Shown one piece after another: positions 38,023-47,362 of a DNA stretch of 62,653 nt; positions within the stretch are counted from its first letter, which is position 1, and every line of letters begins with the position of its first letter. A program made the translations under genes and the position numbers. The DNA is taken from NCBI GenBank assembly GCA_022828145.1, contig JAJEJA010000036.1, forward strand, positions 1 through 62,653, in the 5' to 3' direction. Under the pieces are notes generated by a model. It ran no database searches. It had not been told where the DNA came from and was given only the letters and a program-made list of their open reading frames with translations. This DNA comes from Candidatus Poribacteria bacterium. Its GTDB lineage: Bacteria > Poribacteria > WGA-4E > WGA-3G.

Positions 38023-39414
38023 ATGTATAAAGAACCGAAACATCGCAGTCCTTTGCCAAAGTTAATAGCACTTTGTGGTCTACTTATCTTTTTTATTTTA
38101 GGGATTAATGCTGTCCGTGTATTACAAAAAGAGATGGTCCAACCCCCTATCCCCAATTTAGCAGTCAAACAACCCGAACAAAGACCGACAATATCAAAAC
38201 CGACAACAAACAGACCTGCAGTCCAGGATATTATATCAAATTCAGAGCGAAGACAACTGCCAAAATCGGTCTTAAGCAAGGAACGTCTCTATTCTAAATA
38301 TTGGCCCAAAGGATTCAGCCTGTACCGCTATCGTTGGACAAGAAATGCAACCTTATTTGTAGCAGAGATGGATCGAAACGCCGACAATCTCCGCTTTGAT
38401 GTAGAGCTTTCCAACTCCCAAATCCTTAGACGCGAAACTGTCACTAGTGCAACGAGACGTCTCAAAAGTAAAGGCATTAAAACGCATGCGGGAGTAAACG
38501 GGAGTTTTGGTATTCGTGAAGATAGCTATGGACGAGGCGGTATGATCTTCAACCTACATATTCAGAACGGAGAGTTAGTGAGTATACCAATACTGTTGGA
38601 TAGATGGGGGTTTTCACCGCCTTCACCGTGGGGAGAAACAAGTTTCGGTGTCACTCCTGATGGTGAGTTTCTTTTAGATGCGGTTAAGCTAAACGGGACA
38701 ATTACAATTGGCAACCAGAAACTTAGGATAGATGCTATCAACCAGATATGTGATTCTTACTGTCCTGCAGTTCTATATACACCGCGTTTTGGTAGAACAA
38801 CCTTGACACGACGTTGTTATGAATTTACACTACAGAAACTGACCCTGCCTCTTACCGGTAAATACGCAAGCCGTTTCGTTGTCACATCAGTCAACCCGCG
38901 AGGGAACAGTGTCATTCCATCTGATGCCGTTGTACTCGCAATTGCTCCCGGATTAGGACGGAGTTGGTATCAGAGACTAAAACAACAGACAAACGGAACG
39001 TTAGAAATTGCATTGACACCTGAAAAATGGCAGACAGTTCAGACAGGAATTGGCGGGAATCTGAGAATACTAAGGAACGGGAAAATTGAACCAGAATTGG
39101 TTGATTTTTATAATAGTAGAGGACGTAGTGCCTATAGCCACAGCAACGCTTCACAACGGCATCCAAGGAGTGCATTGGGTTTTAGTGATGACAAGCTCTT
39201 TCTTATCGTTGTTGATGGTAGACGACCCGGACACAGTATGGGAATGACGTTATATGAAATGGCAGATTTTTTCAGCGACATAGGTATCAAACATGCAATC
39301 AATTTTGACGGTGGTAGTTCCTCTGCATTGTGGGCATTAGGGGATATTGTCAACCGGCCTGCACACGACTATGAACGACCTATCTTTAATGTTGCTCTGA
39401 TACGAGAAAAATAG
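38023..39414 (+). CDS. Phosphodiester glycosidase family protein (NAGPA-like) with N-terminal anchor
   Basis: 463 residues. One N-terminal hydrophobic helix (LIALCGLLIFFILGINAV, about 13-30), a Pro/Gln/Thr-rich linker, then the NAGPA fold: AGVNGSFGIREDSYGRGG, ALGFSDDKLFLIVVDGR and the C-terminal hallmark NFDGGSSSALW. The family includes the lysosomal uncovering enzyme and bacterial phosphodiester glycosidases; the bacterial substrate is not known here. It would act in the periplasm, possibly on cell-wall or capsule phosphodiesters. It lies 52 bases after the ftsB-like gene and 10 before the next lipoprotein. Confidence 0.87.
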   Translation: MYKEPKHRSPLPKLIALCGLLIFFILGINAVRVLQKEMVQPPIPNLAVKQPEQRPTISKPTTNRPAVQDIISNSERRQLPKSVLSKERLYSKYWPKGFSLYRYRWTRNATLFVAEMDRNADNLRFDVELSNSQILRRETVTSATRRLKSKGIKTHAGVNGSFGIREDSYGRGGMIFNLHIQNGELVSIPILLDRWGFSPPSPWGETSFGVTPDGEFLLDAVKLNGTITIGNQKLRIDAINQICDSYCPAVLYTPRFGRTTLTRRCYEFTLQKLTLPLTGKYASRFVVTSVNPRGNSVIPSDAVVLAIAPGLGRSWYQRLKQQTNGTLEIALTPEKWQTVQTGIGGNLRILRNGKIEPELVDFYNSRGRSAYSHSNASQRHPRSALGFSDDKLFLIVVDGRRPGHSMGMTLYEMADFFSDIGIKHAINFDGGSSSALWALGDIVNRPAHDYERPIFNVALIREK

Positions 39415-39424
39415 TAACTCAGCT

Positions 39425-39838
39425 ATGAAACCACAATTCCTTCTCCTTCCATTACTGATTTTGGTGGCTTGTTCAAATAGAAATAACCCTCAAGCCGTTG
39501 CTGAAGATTTTGTCTATAATTATTACAAACGCGCAAATCAAGAATTGGCTATACAGTTGAGTTCAGGATTAGCAGCTGAGGAATTAGAGAAAGAAATAGC
39601 GAGACTCACGGATGTCCGAGTTCCTAACGAATCAGTCCAAGAAGAAATGCCAAATGTTACATATCAGCAGATCGGAAAAGAGACTGCAAATGAGGTAGAA
39701 GGGACAACTTATGTGTTATTCAACTATCAATTGACAATCAAAAACAGAGATGGAACGACAACACATACAAAAAAAGTTGTGATTACAACAGAGAATATTG
39801 ATGGACTTTGGAAGGTCGTCAATTTTGACGAGTATTAG
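39425..39838 (+). CDS. Small lipoprotein (DUF4878-like fold)
   Basis: 137 residues with a lipobox LVAC (Cys16) after a hydrophobic stretch. The remainder resembles small SnoaL/DUF4878-type lipoproteins: AVAEDFVYNYYKRANQELA, and a final strand pair ending ENIDGLWKVVNFDEY. Such folds often bind ligands or stabilise envelopes, but no function is known. It starts 10 bases after the NAGPA-like gene and ends before the strong ffh promoter. Confidence 0.75.
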   Translation: MKPQFLLLPLLILVACSNRNNPQAVAEDFVYNYYKRANQELAIQLSSGLAAEELEKEIARLTDVRVPNESVQEEMPNVTYQQIGKETANEVEGTTYVLFNYQLTIKNRDGTTTHTKKVVITTENIDGLWKVVNFDEY

Positions 39839-39885
39839 TTCTTGAATAACCACACAATATTTGAAAACTCTTGGCTGAAAAATAC

Positions 39886-39914
39886 TTGACAGACACCCTT
39901 ATATCTGTTATAAT
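39886..39914 (+). promoter_or_regulatory. Promoter of the ffh-rpsP ribosomal operon
   Basis: Perfect TTGACA (39886-39891) and TATAAT (39909-39914) with a 17-base spacer and a TGT extended -10. The start would fall near 39921, about 30 bases before the ffh ATG. It is the best promoter in the window, as expected for a highly expressed operon. Confidence 0.88.
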
Positions 39915-39952
39915 TCTATATGCAATTCCTTTTTCAATAAGGATTTTTTGAC

Positions 39953-41341
39953 ATGTTTGAGAGTTTATCTGACCGCTTACAAAGCACTTTTAAGAAGATA
40001 AAAGGTCAGGGAAAATTAACTGAGAAGAATATCTCTGATTCCCTGCGTGAGGTACGTCGCGCCTTCTTAGAAGCAGATGTAAACTATAAGGTCACCCGTG
40101 ACTTTATTGAAAATATAAAGACTCGCGCCCTCGGTCAGGAAGTGATGGGTAGTCTCACACCAGAACTGCAGATTGCCAAGATCATAAAAGAGGAACTGAC
40201 CACACTGATGGGTTCAGAATCTGAAAAGATTCAGATCGCACCAAGCGGACCAACAGTTGTCATGTTAGCAGGTTTGCAAGGTGCTGGTAAAACAACAGTA
40301 GCCGCAAAATTAGCACTCAAATTTCGAAAAGATGGCCGCAACCCGATGCTCGTTGCGGCTGACGTTTATCGACCCGCTGCAATAAAGCAGCTACAGGTGC
40401 TGGGAGAACAAATTGATACACCGGTTTTTGCACTCGGTACCGATGTTTCACCTGTGGATATTGCTAAAAAATCCTTACAAGATGCAATGAAACGGGGTTT
40501 TGATTGTATTATCATTGATACGGCTGGTCGGCTACACATTGATGAAACTTTAATGGAAGAATTACAGTCTATTAAGAATGTTGTTGATCCGTCTGAAATT
40601 CTACTTGTTGTTGATGCAATGACAGGACAGGATGCTGTCAATGTCGCTGAGAACTTCAATGCAGATTTAGATATTAGCGGTGTAATTTTAACAAAAATGG
40701 ATGGGGATGCTCGGGGTGGCGCAGCACTTTCAATTCGCGCTGTCACACAGAAGCCAATTAAGTTCATCGGTGTAGGTGAGAAGATTGATGCATCCTCACT
40801 TGAGGAATTCCACCCAGAACGCATGGCATCGCGTATCATCGGACAAGGTGATTTCCAAACTTTGATGGAAAAGGCTGAAGCTGTTTTTAGTGAAGACCAA
40901 GCTCTCGAATTAGAACGTAAGTTAACTGAAAGAAAAGGGTTGGACTTTAACGATTTTCTCACGCAACTTGAACAGATAAAAAACATGGGACCCCTTGACC
41001 AATTGCTTGACCTTGTTCCGTTTAAAAATCAATTGCCAATGCAAGACATCAGTCCGGATGAAGGTAATCTAAAATATGCAAAGGCGATGATACAATCCAT
41101 GACTCCTGTAGAACGACAGAACCCATCAATATTAGACAGGAGTCGCAAAATACGGATATCTCAAGGCAGCGGTACTTCTGTCAATCAAGTTAATCAGTTA
41201 GTTTCACAGCTGCGCATGATGAATAACATGTTAAATCAGCAGACATCATTTGGGATACCGCAAATCGGCAAGAAACTTATTGGGAGTTCACGACCTAAAC
41301 GAAAAGCAAGAAAACCGAGAAAAAAGAAAAGACGTAGGTAA
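39953..41341 (+). CDS. ffh: Signal recognition particle protein Ffh
   Basis: 462 residues. N domain (1-90), G domain with GLQGAGKTT (107-115), DVYRPAA (137-143), DTAGR (189-193), TKMDGDARGG (247-256), and a Met-rich M domain (about 300-430; for example IQSMTPVERQNPSI) that binds 4.5S RNA and signal peptides. The C-terminal tail RPKRKARKPRKKKRRR is strongly basic. It targets membrane proteins to FtsY and SecYEG. It leads the cluster with rpsP and trmD. Confidence 0.97.
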   Translation: MFESLSDRLQSTFKKIKGQGKLTEKNISDSLREVRRAFLEADVNYKVTRDFIENIKTRALGQEVMGSLTPELQIAKIIKEELTTLMGSESEKIQIAPSGPTVVMLAGLQGAGKTTVAAKLALKFRKDGRNPMLVAADVYRPAAIKQLQVLGEQIDTPVFALGTDVSPVDIAKKSLQDAMKRGFDCIIIDTAGRLHIDETLMEELQSIKNVVDPSEILLVVDAMTGQDAVNVAENFNADLDISGVILTKMDGDARGGAALSIRAVTQKPIKFIGVGEKIDASSLEEFHPERMASRIIGQGDFQTLMEKAEAVFSEDQALELERKLTERKGLDFNDFLTQLEQIKNMGPLDQLLDLVPFKNQLPMQDISPDEGNLKYAKAMIQSMTPVERQNPSILDRSRKIRISQGSGTSVNQVNQLVSQLRMMNNMLNQQTSFGIPQIGKKLIGSSRPKRKARKPRKKKRRR

Positions 41342-41392
41342 ACGTAGAATTGGATAGCAAACTTAAGATTGCTTATGACCAGGAGGTAATAT

Positions 41393-41773
41393 TTGGCAGT
41401 TAGAATTAGATTACAACGACTCGGCAGAAAGAAACGTCCTTTTTATAGGCTCGTCGCTGCCGATGCGCGTGCACAGCGAGATGGTGTCTTTTTGGAGCGA
41501 CTTGGACATTACAACCCAATTGCGGAGCCAGCAGATGTCGTTATTGACGAAGAGAAGGCAATGAAGTGGTTAAGATGGGGAGCTCAACCTACAGATACAG
41601 CTAAAAGATTGCTGTCACAGAAAGGCATCTGGAAGAAATTCACTTATGAAAAACTGGGAAAACCCTTACCTGAAGATGGAGAAGTTGAAACCGTTGATAT
41701 AACTGAAAACGAAGTGACTGAACTTGATGAAGTTCACCTCATTGAGGAAGCATCCGAAGTAGAAGAAGAGTAG
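41393..41773 (+). CDS. rpsP: Ribosomal protein bS16 with an acidic C-terminal extension
   Basis: Start is TTG 41393 with AGGAGG 6-7 bases upstream. [34 protein letters not shown] and [16 protein letters not shown] are the S16 signature. The usual domain ends near residue 85; residues about 90-126 form an acidic tail ([20 protein letters not shown]). Longer acidic tails occur in several phyla but the role is not known. It is an assembly protein of the 30S subunit. Confidence 0.96.
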   Translation: MAVRIRLQRLGRKKRPFYRLVAADARAQRDGVFLERLGHYNPIAEPADVVIDEEKAMKWLRWGAQPTDTAKRLLSQKGIWKKFTYEKLGKPLPEDGEVETVDITENEVTELDEVHLIEEASEVEEE

Positions 41774-41842
41774 TCTTTCAAACTCAGAAATGTTTCCTAA
41801 TAAATCCATCCCCTCATACTTTAATGTCACAACTACTGATAG

Positions 41843-42100
41843 ATGGTTATGTTCAAAGAACTGATTGAGTATATTGTAATTTCACTTGTTGACTATCCTG
41901 ATGACGTGGTTGTCCGCGAAGTAACAGGTGAGAAAGTCGTAATCGTTGAATTGACTGTCTCTGAGGAAGATTTAGGAAAGATCATCGGTAGATACGGACG
42001 AACACTAAAAGCGATAAGAACCTTGTTGTATACCGCTGGCTTAAAAGCAGATAAGAAGGTTATCCTTGAACTCATAGAGGAACCGAGAGAAGAAGCATAG
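41843..42100 (+). CDS. khpA: KH-domain RNA-binding protein KhpA
   Basis: 85 residues (or 83 from ATG 41849) forming a single KH domain with the GxxG loop in KIIGRYGRTLKAIRTLL. KhpA binds RNA, often with KhpB, and is usually encoded between rpsP and rimM. Here rimM is absent and trmD follows after 20 bases. Confidence 0.93.
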   Translation: MVMFKELIEYIVISLVDYPDDVVVREVTGEKVVIVELTVSEEDLGKIIGRYGRTLKAIRTLLYTAGLKADKKVILELIEEPREEA

Positions 42101-42120
42101 CGATTACAAGGCAAATTAAC

Positions 42121-42852
42121 ATGAAAGTGGATGTGCTTGCCCTTTTTCCAGAGATTATTGCACCCGCTTTGCATACGGGAATCATAAGACGTGTACAAGA
42201 GCATGAAAAACTAAACATAAATCTCTATAACCTTCGCGATTGGACCACAGATAAACATAGTACAGTAGACGACTATCCTTATGGTGGCGGTGCTGGGATG
42301 ATACTCAAACCGGAACCGATCTTCGCGGCTGTCGCAGCGTTAAATCCCACATCAGACGCACAAATACTCTACTTGACTCCCCAAGGCACTCCGTTGACAC
42401 AACCTCTCGTAGAAGCATTGTCTCTGGAAGCACATATTATTGTCTTGTGTGGAAGATATAAGGGGATAGATGAAAGGGTCAGGGATAGTCTCGTAACGAA
42501 GGAAATATCAATAGGAGATTACGTACTAAGTGGTGGGGAAATACCGGCACTTGTCCTGATAGATGCAATTGCACGGGTTTTACCCGGAGCATTAGGAGAC
42601 TATGAATCAGCACACGATGACTCATTTAGTAAAGACTTATTGGATCATCCGCATTACACACGTCCCGCTGAATATGCGGGGATAAAAGTACCGGACGTGC
42701 TCTTAACAGGACATCACGAAAACATAGAGAAATGGCGACATGCGGAAGCAATTAAAAGAACAGCACAACGTCGTCCTGATTTACTTGAAAACATTGAGTT
42801 AACAGATGAGGAAGTTGCCATTATTGATGAATCAAAAGTAAATCAAAACTGA
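42121..42852 (+). CDS. trmD: tRNA (guanine37-N1)-methyltransferase TrmD
   Basis: 243 residues with the SPOUT knot motifs: VLALFPEIIAPALHTGIIRR, DDYPYGGGAGMILKPEP, LCGRYKGIDERV and ISIGDYVLSGGEIPALVLID. Methylates G37 of tRNAs reading codons with CNN, preventing +1 frameshifting. It is complete. In most bacteria rimM sits just in front, but the 20-base gap to khpA leaves no room for it. Confidence 0.96.
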   Translation: MKVDVLALFPEIIAPALHTGIIRRVQEHEKLNINLYNLRDWTTDKHSTVDDYPYGGGAGMILKPEPIFAAVAALNPTSDAQILYLTPQGTPLTQPLVEALSLEAHIIVLCGRYKGIDERVRDSLVTKEISIGDYVLSGGEIPALVLIDAIARVLPGALGDYESAHDDSFSKDLLDHPHYTRPAEYAGIKVPDVLLTGHHENIEKWRHAEAIKRTAQRRPDLLENIELTDEEVAIIDESKVNQN

Positions 42853-42903
42853 GTCAACAACAAACGTATTCATATCATTACATTTTGAAAGGAGGAAGAG
42901 AAA

Positions 42904-43248
42904 GTGAATTTGATAGAATCTGTAGAGAATCAACATCTGAAACCTGATATTCCAGAGTTTGGACCGGGAGATGTAGTAAGAGTCAACACGCGTATCCGTG
43001 AAGGCCAGAAGGAACGTATACAGGCTTATGAAGGTACTGTTATACGGCGTGCTCATGGTGGAACGCGTGAAACTTTTACTGTCCGAAGAGTCGCATTTGG
43101 TACCGGTAGCGAAAGGACATTCCCGCTACATTCACCAAATATAGAAAGCATTAGTGTCGTCAGATACGGTGCTGTCCGACGTGCAAAATTATACTATTTA
43201 AGAGATCGCACAGGAAGATCAGCACGTGTCAAGGAACGTAGAAGATAG
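42904..43248 (+). CDS. rplS: Ribosomal protein bL19
   Basis: 114 residues. [52 protein letters not shown] (quoted in part) and [19 protein letters not shown] are the family pattern. Start is GTG 42904 with AAAGGAGG 6-8 bases upstream. Sits at the 30S-50S interface. It follows trmD as usual and is 3 bases from rnhB. Confidence 0.96.
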   Translation: MNLIESVENQHLKPDIPEFGPGDVVRVNTRIREGQKERIQAYEGTVIRRAHGGTRETFTVRRVAFGTGSERTFPLHSPNIESISVVRYGAVRRAKLYYLRDRTGRSARVKERRR

Positions 43249-43251
43249 TTC

Positions 43252-43842
43252 ATGAATACCTATGAACGCGCATGTAGAGAAAAAGGTTATAAGAATATAG
43301 CTGGCATCGACGAAGCGGGTCGAGGTGCTTTAGCTGGCCCTGTTGTTGCTGCTGCTGTCGTGCTTCCAGTTGATTGTGATATTTCTGGTATAAACGACTC
43401 TAAAAAACTCACATCCAACCAGCGTTCAAAGTTGTATCAAGAAATCAGTGACATCGCTATCTCTGTAGGTATCAGTACTATAGACAATTCGCAGATTGAA
43501 CAACTCAATATTCTACAAGCCTCACTTCGCGCAATGGCGTTTGCAGTAGAAAAACTGACAGTAAGACCAGATTATCTACTTGTTGATGGGAACAGATACC
43601 CGGACATTAATATTGCAGGTCAAGCAATCACAAAGGGTGATAGTCTAAGTTTATCCATCGCAGCAGCATCGATAATGGCAAAAGTCACACGCGATAGATT
43701 GATGATTGCGTTTGATAGAACATTTCCGAACTACGGGTTTAAAGATCATAAAGGCTATCCTACAAAACAGCATCGACAGGCGATAGCAGAATACGGACCC
43801 TCTAATATACATAGAAAGACCTTTAGGTTGTTAGCTGAATAG
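43252..43842 (+). CDS. rnhB: Ribonuclease HII
   Basis: 196 residues. The active-site motif GIDEAGRGALAGPVVAAAV includes the first catalytic Asp-Glu pair, followed by LLVDGNRYP, and SIAAASIMAKVTRDRLM with the later acidic site. It cleaves RNA in RNA-DNA hybrids and removes single ribonucleotides. rplS-rnhB-yraN is a conserved order. It is complete. Confidence 0.95.
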   Translation: MNTYERACREKGYKNIAGIDEAGRGALAGPVVAAAVVLPVDCDISGINDSKKLTSNQRSKLYQEISDIAISVGISTIDNSQIEQLNILQASLRAMAFAVEKLTVRPDYLLVDGNRYPDINIAGQAITKGDSLSLSIAAASIMAKVTRDRLMIAFDRTFPNYGFKDHKGYPTKQHRQAIAEYGPSNIHRKTFRLLAE

Positions 43843-43894
43843 GTTAAGTTTCTCAAGTAACGCTACATCGTATATACTGATATGAGATAAACAC

Positions 43895-44269
43895 ATGCAA
43901 CGGTCACTTCAAAACATAGCAAGAATCGGTGAATCATTCGCTGCTGAGCATTTAAAAGCACAAGGCTATAAGATTCTCACACAAAACTACCGTTACAAAC
44001 GTGGAGAAATAGACCTAATTGCACAACAAGAAAAAAGAATCGTTTTTGTTGAAGTGAAGACTCGTCGTGGTATAAAGTATGGTTTGCCTCAGCATGCAGT
44101 TACAACGCAGAAGCAACGACAAATCTCAAAGATCGCATTAGCGTATTTACAATCAAAGGACTTATTAGACACACCTTGTCGTTTTGATGTCATTGCAATT
44201 TACTTGTCTCCTCAGCTTGAATTAGTAAAACTTGTGCAAATAGAAAGTGCCTTTGATTATGTACGTTAA
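43895..44269 (+). CDS. yraN: YraN/UPF0102-family putative nuclease
   Basis: 124 residues with the Holliday-junction-resolvase-like core: IGESFAAEHLKAQGYKIL, RYKRGEIDLIAQ and VFVEVKTRRG (catalytic-type E-x-K). PQHAVTTQKQRQISKIALAYL is also typical. Function is unproven. It is 52 bases after rnhB, its usual neighbour. Confidence 0.93.
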   Translation: MQRSLQNIARIGESFAAEHLKAQGYKILTQNYRYKRGEIDLIAQQEKRIVFVEVKTRRGIKYGLPQHAVTTQKQRQISKIALAYLQSKDLLDTPCRFDVIAIYLSPQLELVKLVQIESAFDYVR

Positions 44270-44284
44270 AACTTAAGAAGCACT

Positions 44285-44968
44285 ATGCAGGCAATCATAC
44301 TCTGCGGTGGATTATCTACCAGACTTGGTAAAACGACAGAAAAACTTCCGAAGATACTCCTAAAAATCGGAACACGTACAGTCTTAGAATGGCAGCTATC
44401 ACTCTTAGCTGAAGCAGGTGTTAAAGATGTAATCCTTGCAACCGGACATCTCCATGATGTGCTATATGAACATGTGGGTGAAATGTACGAGGGACTAAAG
44501 ATAAGATATGCCAGAGAGGAAGAAAGACTTGGTACGGGTGGTGCAATCAAGAATGCTCTAAGCTTCGTGGTTGATTTCCCACTATTTGTTTTACACGGTG
44601 ACATATTGTTGAAAGGTATATCTTTACGAGATATGTTTACACAACTTCGTCCTGAAATGGACGGCTTACTACTCGGTGTTTCTGTGTTTGACCTGACTTC
44701 TTACGGGGAGATAGTCGCTGATTCAGATGGACACATTACTGCTTTCAAGGAGAAACAGCAGGAATCAAAACCTGGTATTGCAAATGCAGCTGTCTTTCTG
44801 TTCAATCGTTCAATCACGGCGTATTTTCCACAGAAAAATGTTTTCTCGATTGAAAGAGAGGTATTTCCTTACGCAAGAAAACTCTATGTCCACAAAGTAT
44901 CGGCAGAATGGATTGACATCGGTGTTCCAGAACGATTAGAATATGCCAGAAAGCATTTTACGGAATAG
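44285..44968 (+). CDS. Sugar-phosphate nucleotidyltransferase (HddC/mannose-1-P guanylyltransferase type)
   Basis: 227-residue Rossmann-like NTP transferase. IILCGGLSTRLGKTTEKLPK carries the pyrophosphorylase signature GG-x-TRL...PK; LHGDILL is the metal-binding DxD-like block. Length and pattern fit enzymes that make GDP-heptose or GDP-mannose, although UDP/dTDP sugars cannot be excluded. It begins 15 bases after yraN, so it may be transcribed with the ribosomal cluster. Its product would feed outer-membrane glycan synthesis. Confidence 0.85.
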   Translation: MQAIILCGGLSTRLGKTTEKLPKILLKIGTRTVLEWQLSLLAEAGVKDVILATGHLHDVLYEHVGEMYEGLKIRYAREEERLGTGGAIKNALSFVVDFPLFVLHGDILLKGISLRDMFTQLRPEMDGLLLGVSVFDLTSYGEIVADSDGHITAFKEKQQESKPGIANAAVFLFNRSITAYFPQKNVFSIEREVFPYARKLYVHKVSAEWIDIGVPERLEYARKHFTE

Positions 44969-45062
44969 TCTATTGGTAACGAACATCGCATTTATCGAAA
45001 AATTGTTTAAGCAGAGAGTGTTTTAGTTCACTATCAAGAGTCTACATACATTGGAGGCACTT

Positions 45063-45890
45063 ATGCCAATATTTAGTAAAGCAGACTTAGAATATTGGGA
45101 AGAACATGGATACGTCGTTGTCCGTGAAGCGGTACCAGTTGAAAATTGTCATGCAGCGGAACAAGCTGTATGGAACTTTCTGGAAATGGATGGAGAGGAT
45201 CCAGATAGTTGGTATCCTGAAGATCCACCCAGACGTGGGATCATGGTTGAGATATATCAACACCAAGCGTTGTGGGATAACCGTCAATATCCAAGAGTAC
45301 ATCAAGCATTCACAGAAATATGGGGGACAGATCGGCTCTGGGTGAGTTTCGATCGCGCCAGTATGAACCCGCCTGAACGCGATAATTGGAAGTTTCCCGG
45401 TCCATACTTGCATTGGGATATGTCGTTAGATGACATGCCGGTGAGACTAAAGGTGCAAGGGGTCCTCTATCTTGCTGATACCCCTGCTAATCAAGGTGCA
45501 TTCACCTGTATCCCGGGTTTCCATAAGAAACTGGAACAGTGGTTAAAAGACTTGCCTTCTGATACGGATCCAAGACGTGTTATCCGAGAATACCAAGACC
45601 AAGCGGTTCCGATTGCAGGAAAAGCAGGGGATCTGGTAATTTGGCATAGTGCCTTACCGCACGGTAGCAGTCCAAACTCCGCGGAACGGCCTCGTATGGC
45701 ACAATACATTACAATGTCACCCGCTCCCAATGAGGGAAAAAACACAAACGAACATCGTGTCACTGGATGGCGGGAACGTCTAACAGGATTGGGTAAGAAT
45801 CAGAAAGAGAAAGAGCATCATCAAGGTAAAACTGCTGAGTTAACGCCTTTAGGGAAAAAACTGCTTGGACTTGAACCTTGGGCAGCTTAG
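45063..45890 (+). CDS. Phytanoyl-CoA dioxygenase (PhyH) family protein
   Basis: 275 residues from ATG 45063, which follows TTGGAGG. Non-heme Fe(II)/2-oxoglutarate oxygenase: LHWDMS gives the HxD ligands and WHSALPHGSSPNSAERPRMA gives the distal His and the 2-oxoglutarate-binding Arg. The N-terminal AVPVENCHAAEQAVW-type helix and VQGVLYLADTPANQGAFTCI also fit. The substrate is unknown; such genes are multiplied in Poribacteria-like genomes. The gene is followed by its own terminator. Confidence 0.9.
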   Translation: MPIFSKADLEYWEEHGYVVVREAVPVENCHAAEQAVWNFLEMDGEDPDSWYPEDPPRRGIMVEIYQHQALWDNRQYPRVHQAFTEIWGTDRLWVSFDRASMNPPERDNWKFPGPYLHWDMSLDDMPVRLKVQGVLYLADTPANQGAFTCIPGFHKKLEQWLKDLPSDTDPRRVIREYQDQAVPIAGKAGDLVIWHSALPHGSSPNSAERPRMAQYITMSPAPNEGKNTNEHRVTGWRERLTGLGKNQKEKEHHQGKTAELTPLGKKLLGLEPWAA

Positions 45891-45907
45891 AAACGCACAA
45901 TGTTTGC

Positions 45908-45938
45908 AGGCGGGTTAAACAACCCGCCTATTTTGTTA
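45908..45938 (+). terminator. Rho-independent terminator after the PhyH gene
   Basis: AGGCGGGTT (45908-45916) pairs with AACCCGCCT (45921-45929) around AAAC, followed by ATTTTGTTAT. The 9-bp stem is perfect. Confidence 0.85.
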
Positions 45939-45970
45939 TACATTTCTATTAAATCCTCATGCATTACTGA

Positions 45971-46004
45971 TTGTTAGAAACAGGAACGGAGAACGGCACA
46001 AACT
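45971..46004 (+). repeat. Direct repeat upstream of cydA
   Basis: TTGTTAGAAACAGGAACGGA followed by GAACGGCACAA closely resembles the sequence at 47396-47430, just after cydA. The two copies share GTTAGAAA, AGAACGGC and CAA at the same relative positions, so cydA sits between direct repeats about 1.4 kb apart. Confidence 0.6.
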
Positions 46005-46069
46005 AAAAGTTTATGCTACATTAAGGACGCATTTTCAATTAGAAATGGTGTTATCAAAAAGGAACGAAC

Positions 46070-47362
46070 ATGGAAGACCTATTGGCTGCACGCCTGCAGA
46101 TGGCAATGTCCCTTGCATTCCACATTATCTTCGCTTCCATCGGTATTGCAATGCCTTTGTTAATGGTTATTGCTGAAGGACTGTGGCTAAAGACAAAGGA
46201 TGAAACCTATCTCACTCTTGCGAAGAAATGGTCTAAAGGCACTGCTATCATGTTTGCGGTTGGTGCAGTATCTGGGACTGTCCTCTCATTTGAGCTCGGG
46301 TTATTGTGGCCAACTTTCATGGCACATGCGGGACCCGTCATCGGTATGCCATTCTCTTTAGAGGGACTGGCATTCTTTATAGAAGCGATTTTCTTAGGTA
46401 TTTATCTATACGGTTGGGAACGTGTTCCAGGTAAAATCCATTGGCTATCAGGTATGATGGTGTTGTTAGGCGGGATGTGTTCCGGTATCTTTGTCGTTAC
46501 AGCAAATGCTTGGATGAACACACCTGCAGGATTTACTTACGAGAACGGTGAATTTACGAATATTGATCCTATCGCTGCGATGCTAAATCCATCATCATTC
46601 ACGCAGGCACTGCACATGACTTTAGCAGCGTTTCTTGCGGTGGGATTTGCTGTTGCTGGTATTCACGCCTATTTCCTTAGACGCGATCCGGATAACCCTT
46701 TCCATAGAAAAGCATTCGCGATTGCCTTGAGTGTGGGGGCTGTAGTTTCAATACTACAACCTATTTCAGGTGATCTCAGTGCAAAACGACTTGCTAAACA
46801 TCAACCTATTAAACTTGCTGCCATGGAGGGACAGTGGGAAACTGAACGTGGTGCCCCCTTACGCATTGGCGGGATACCGGATGAGGAAGCAGAAGTTACA
46901 CGATATGCCATAGAAATTCCCAATGCTCTCAGTTTCTTAGCACATTCTGATTTCGATGCAGAAATTATGGGACTCAAGGATGTGCCGCCCGAAAACCGTC
47001 CTCCTGTCGCTATAGTACACTACGCCTTTCAGATTATGGTTGCTTGCGGTTTGGTAATGATGGTTGCAGGTATTCTCGGTGCACGGTTAGCTTGGAAACG
47101 CAAGGGATTACCCACAAACAACTGGTATCTCAAGTTCGTTACAGCATGCACGCCGCTTGGATTTATCGCGATAGAAGCGGGATGGACGGTAACTGAAGTC
47201 GGTAGACAGCCGTGGGTCGTCTACGGTTACATGCGTACGGCAGATGCTGTGACCCCCATGCCAAATCTCATCGTGCCATTCTTATGTTTCACAGTATTAT
47301 ATATCTTCCTCTCCATCATTGTTGTAATCCTATTGCGGCGTATAATCTTCAAAGGGTTGTAA
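46070..47362 (+). CDS. cydA: Cytochrome bd-type oxidase subunit I (CydA/CioA) without adjacent subunit II
   Basis: 430 residues, mainly nine hydrophobic segments. His18 (MSLAFHIIFASIG) is the expected heme ligand, FTQALHMTLAAFLAVGFA contains another, and the quinol-side signature GRQPWVVYGYMRT is intact. The short Q-loop and length suit the CIO-like short form. The enzyme normally works as a heterodimer with CydB, but no cydB follows: the stop overlaps an ATG (TAATG at 47360-47364) of a 36-codon frame that shows no CydB similarity and runs into repeat element B. CydA may pair with a CydB encoded elsewhere. Confidence 0.9.
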   Translation: MEDLLAARLQMAMSLAFHIIFASIGIAMPLLMVIAEGLWLKTKDETYLTLAKKWSKGTAIMFAVGAVSGTVLSFELGLLWPTFMAHAGPVIGMPFSLEGLAFFIEAIFLGIYLYGWERVPGKIHWLSGMMVLLGGMCSGIFVVTANAWMNTPAGFTYENGEFTNIDPIAAMLNPSSFTQALHMTLAAFLAVGFAVAGIHAYFLRRDPDNPFHRKAFAIALSVGAVVSILQPISGDLSAKRLAKHQPIKLAAMEGQWETERGAPLRIGGIPDEEAEVTRYAIEIPNALSFLAHSDFDAEIMGLKDVPPENRPPVAIVHYAFQIMVACGLVMMVAGILGARLAWKRKGLPTNNWYLKFVTACTPLGFIAIEAGWTVTEVGRQPWVVYGYMRTADAVTPMPNLIVPFLCFTVLYIFLSIIVVILLRRIIFKGL

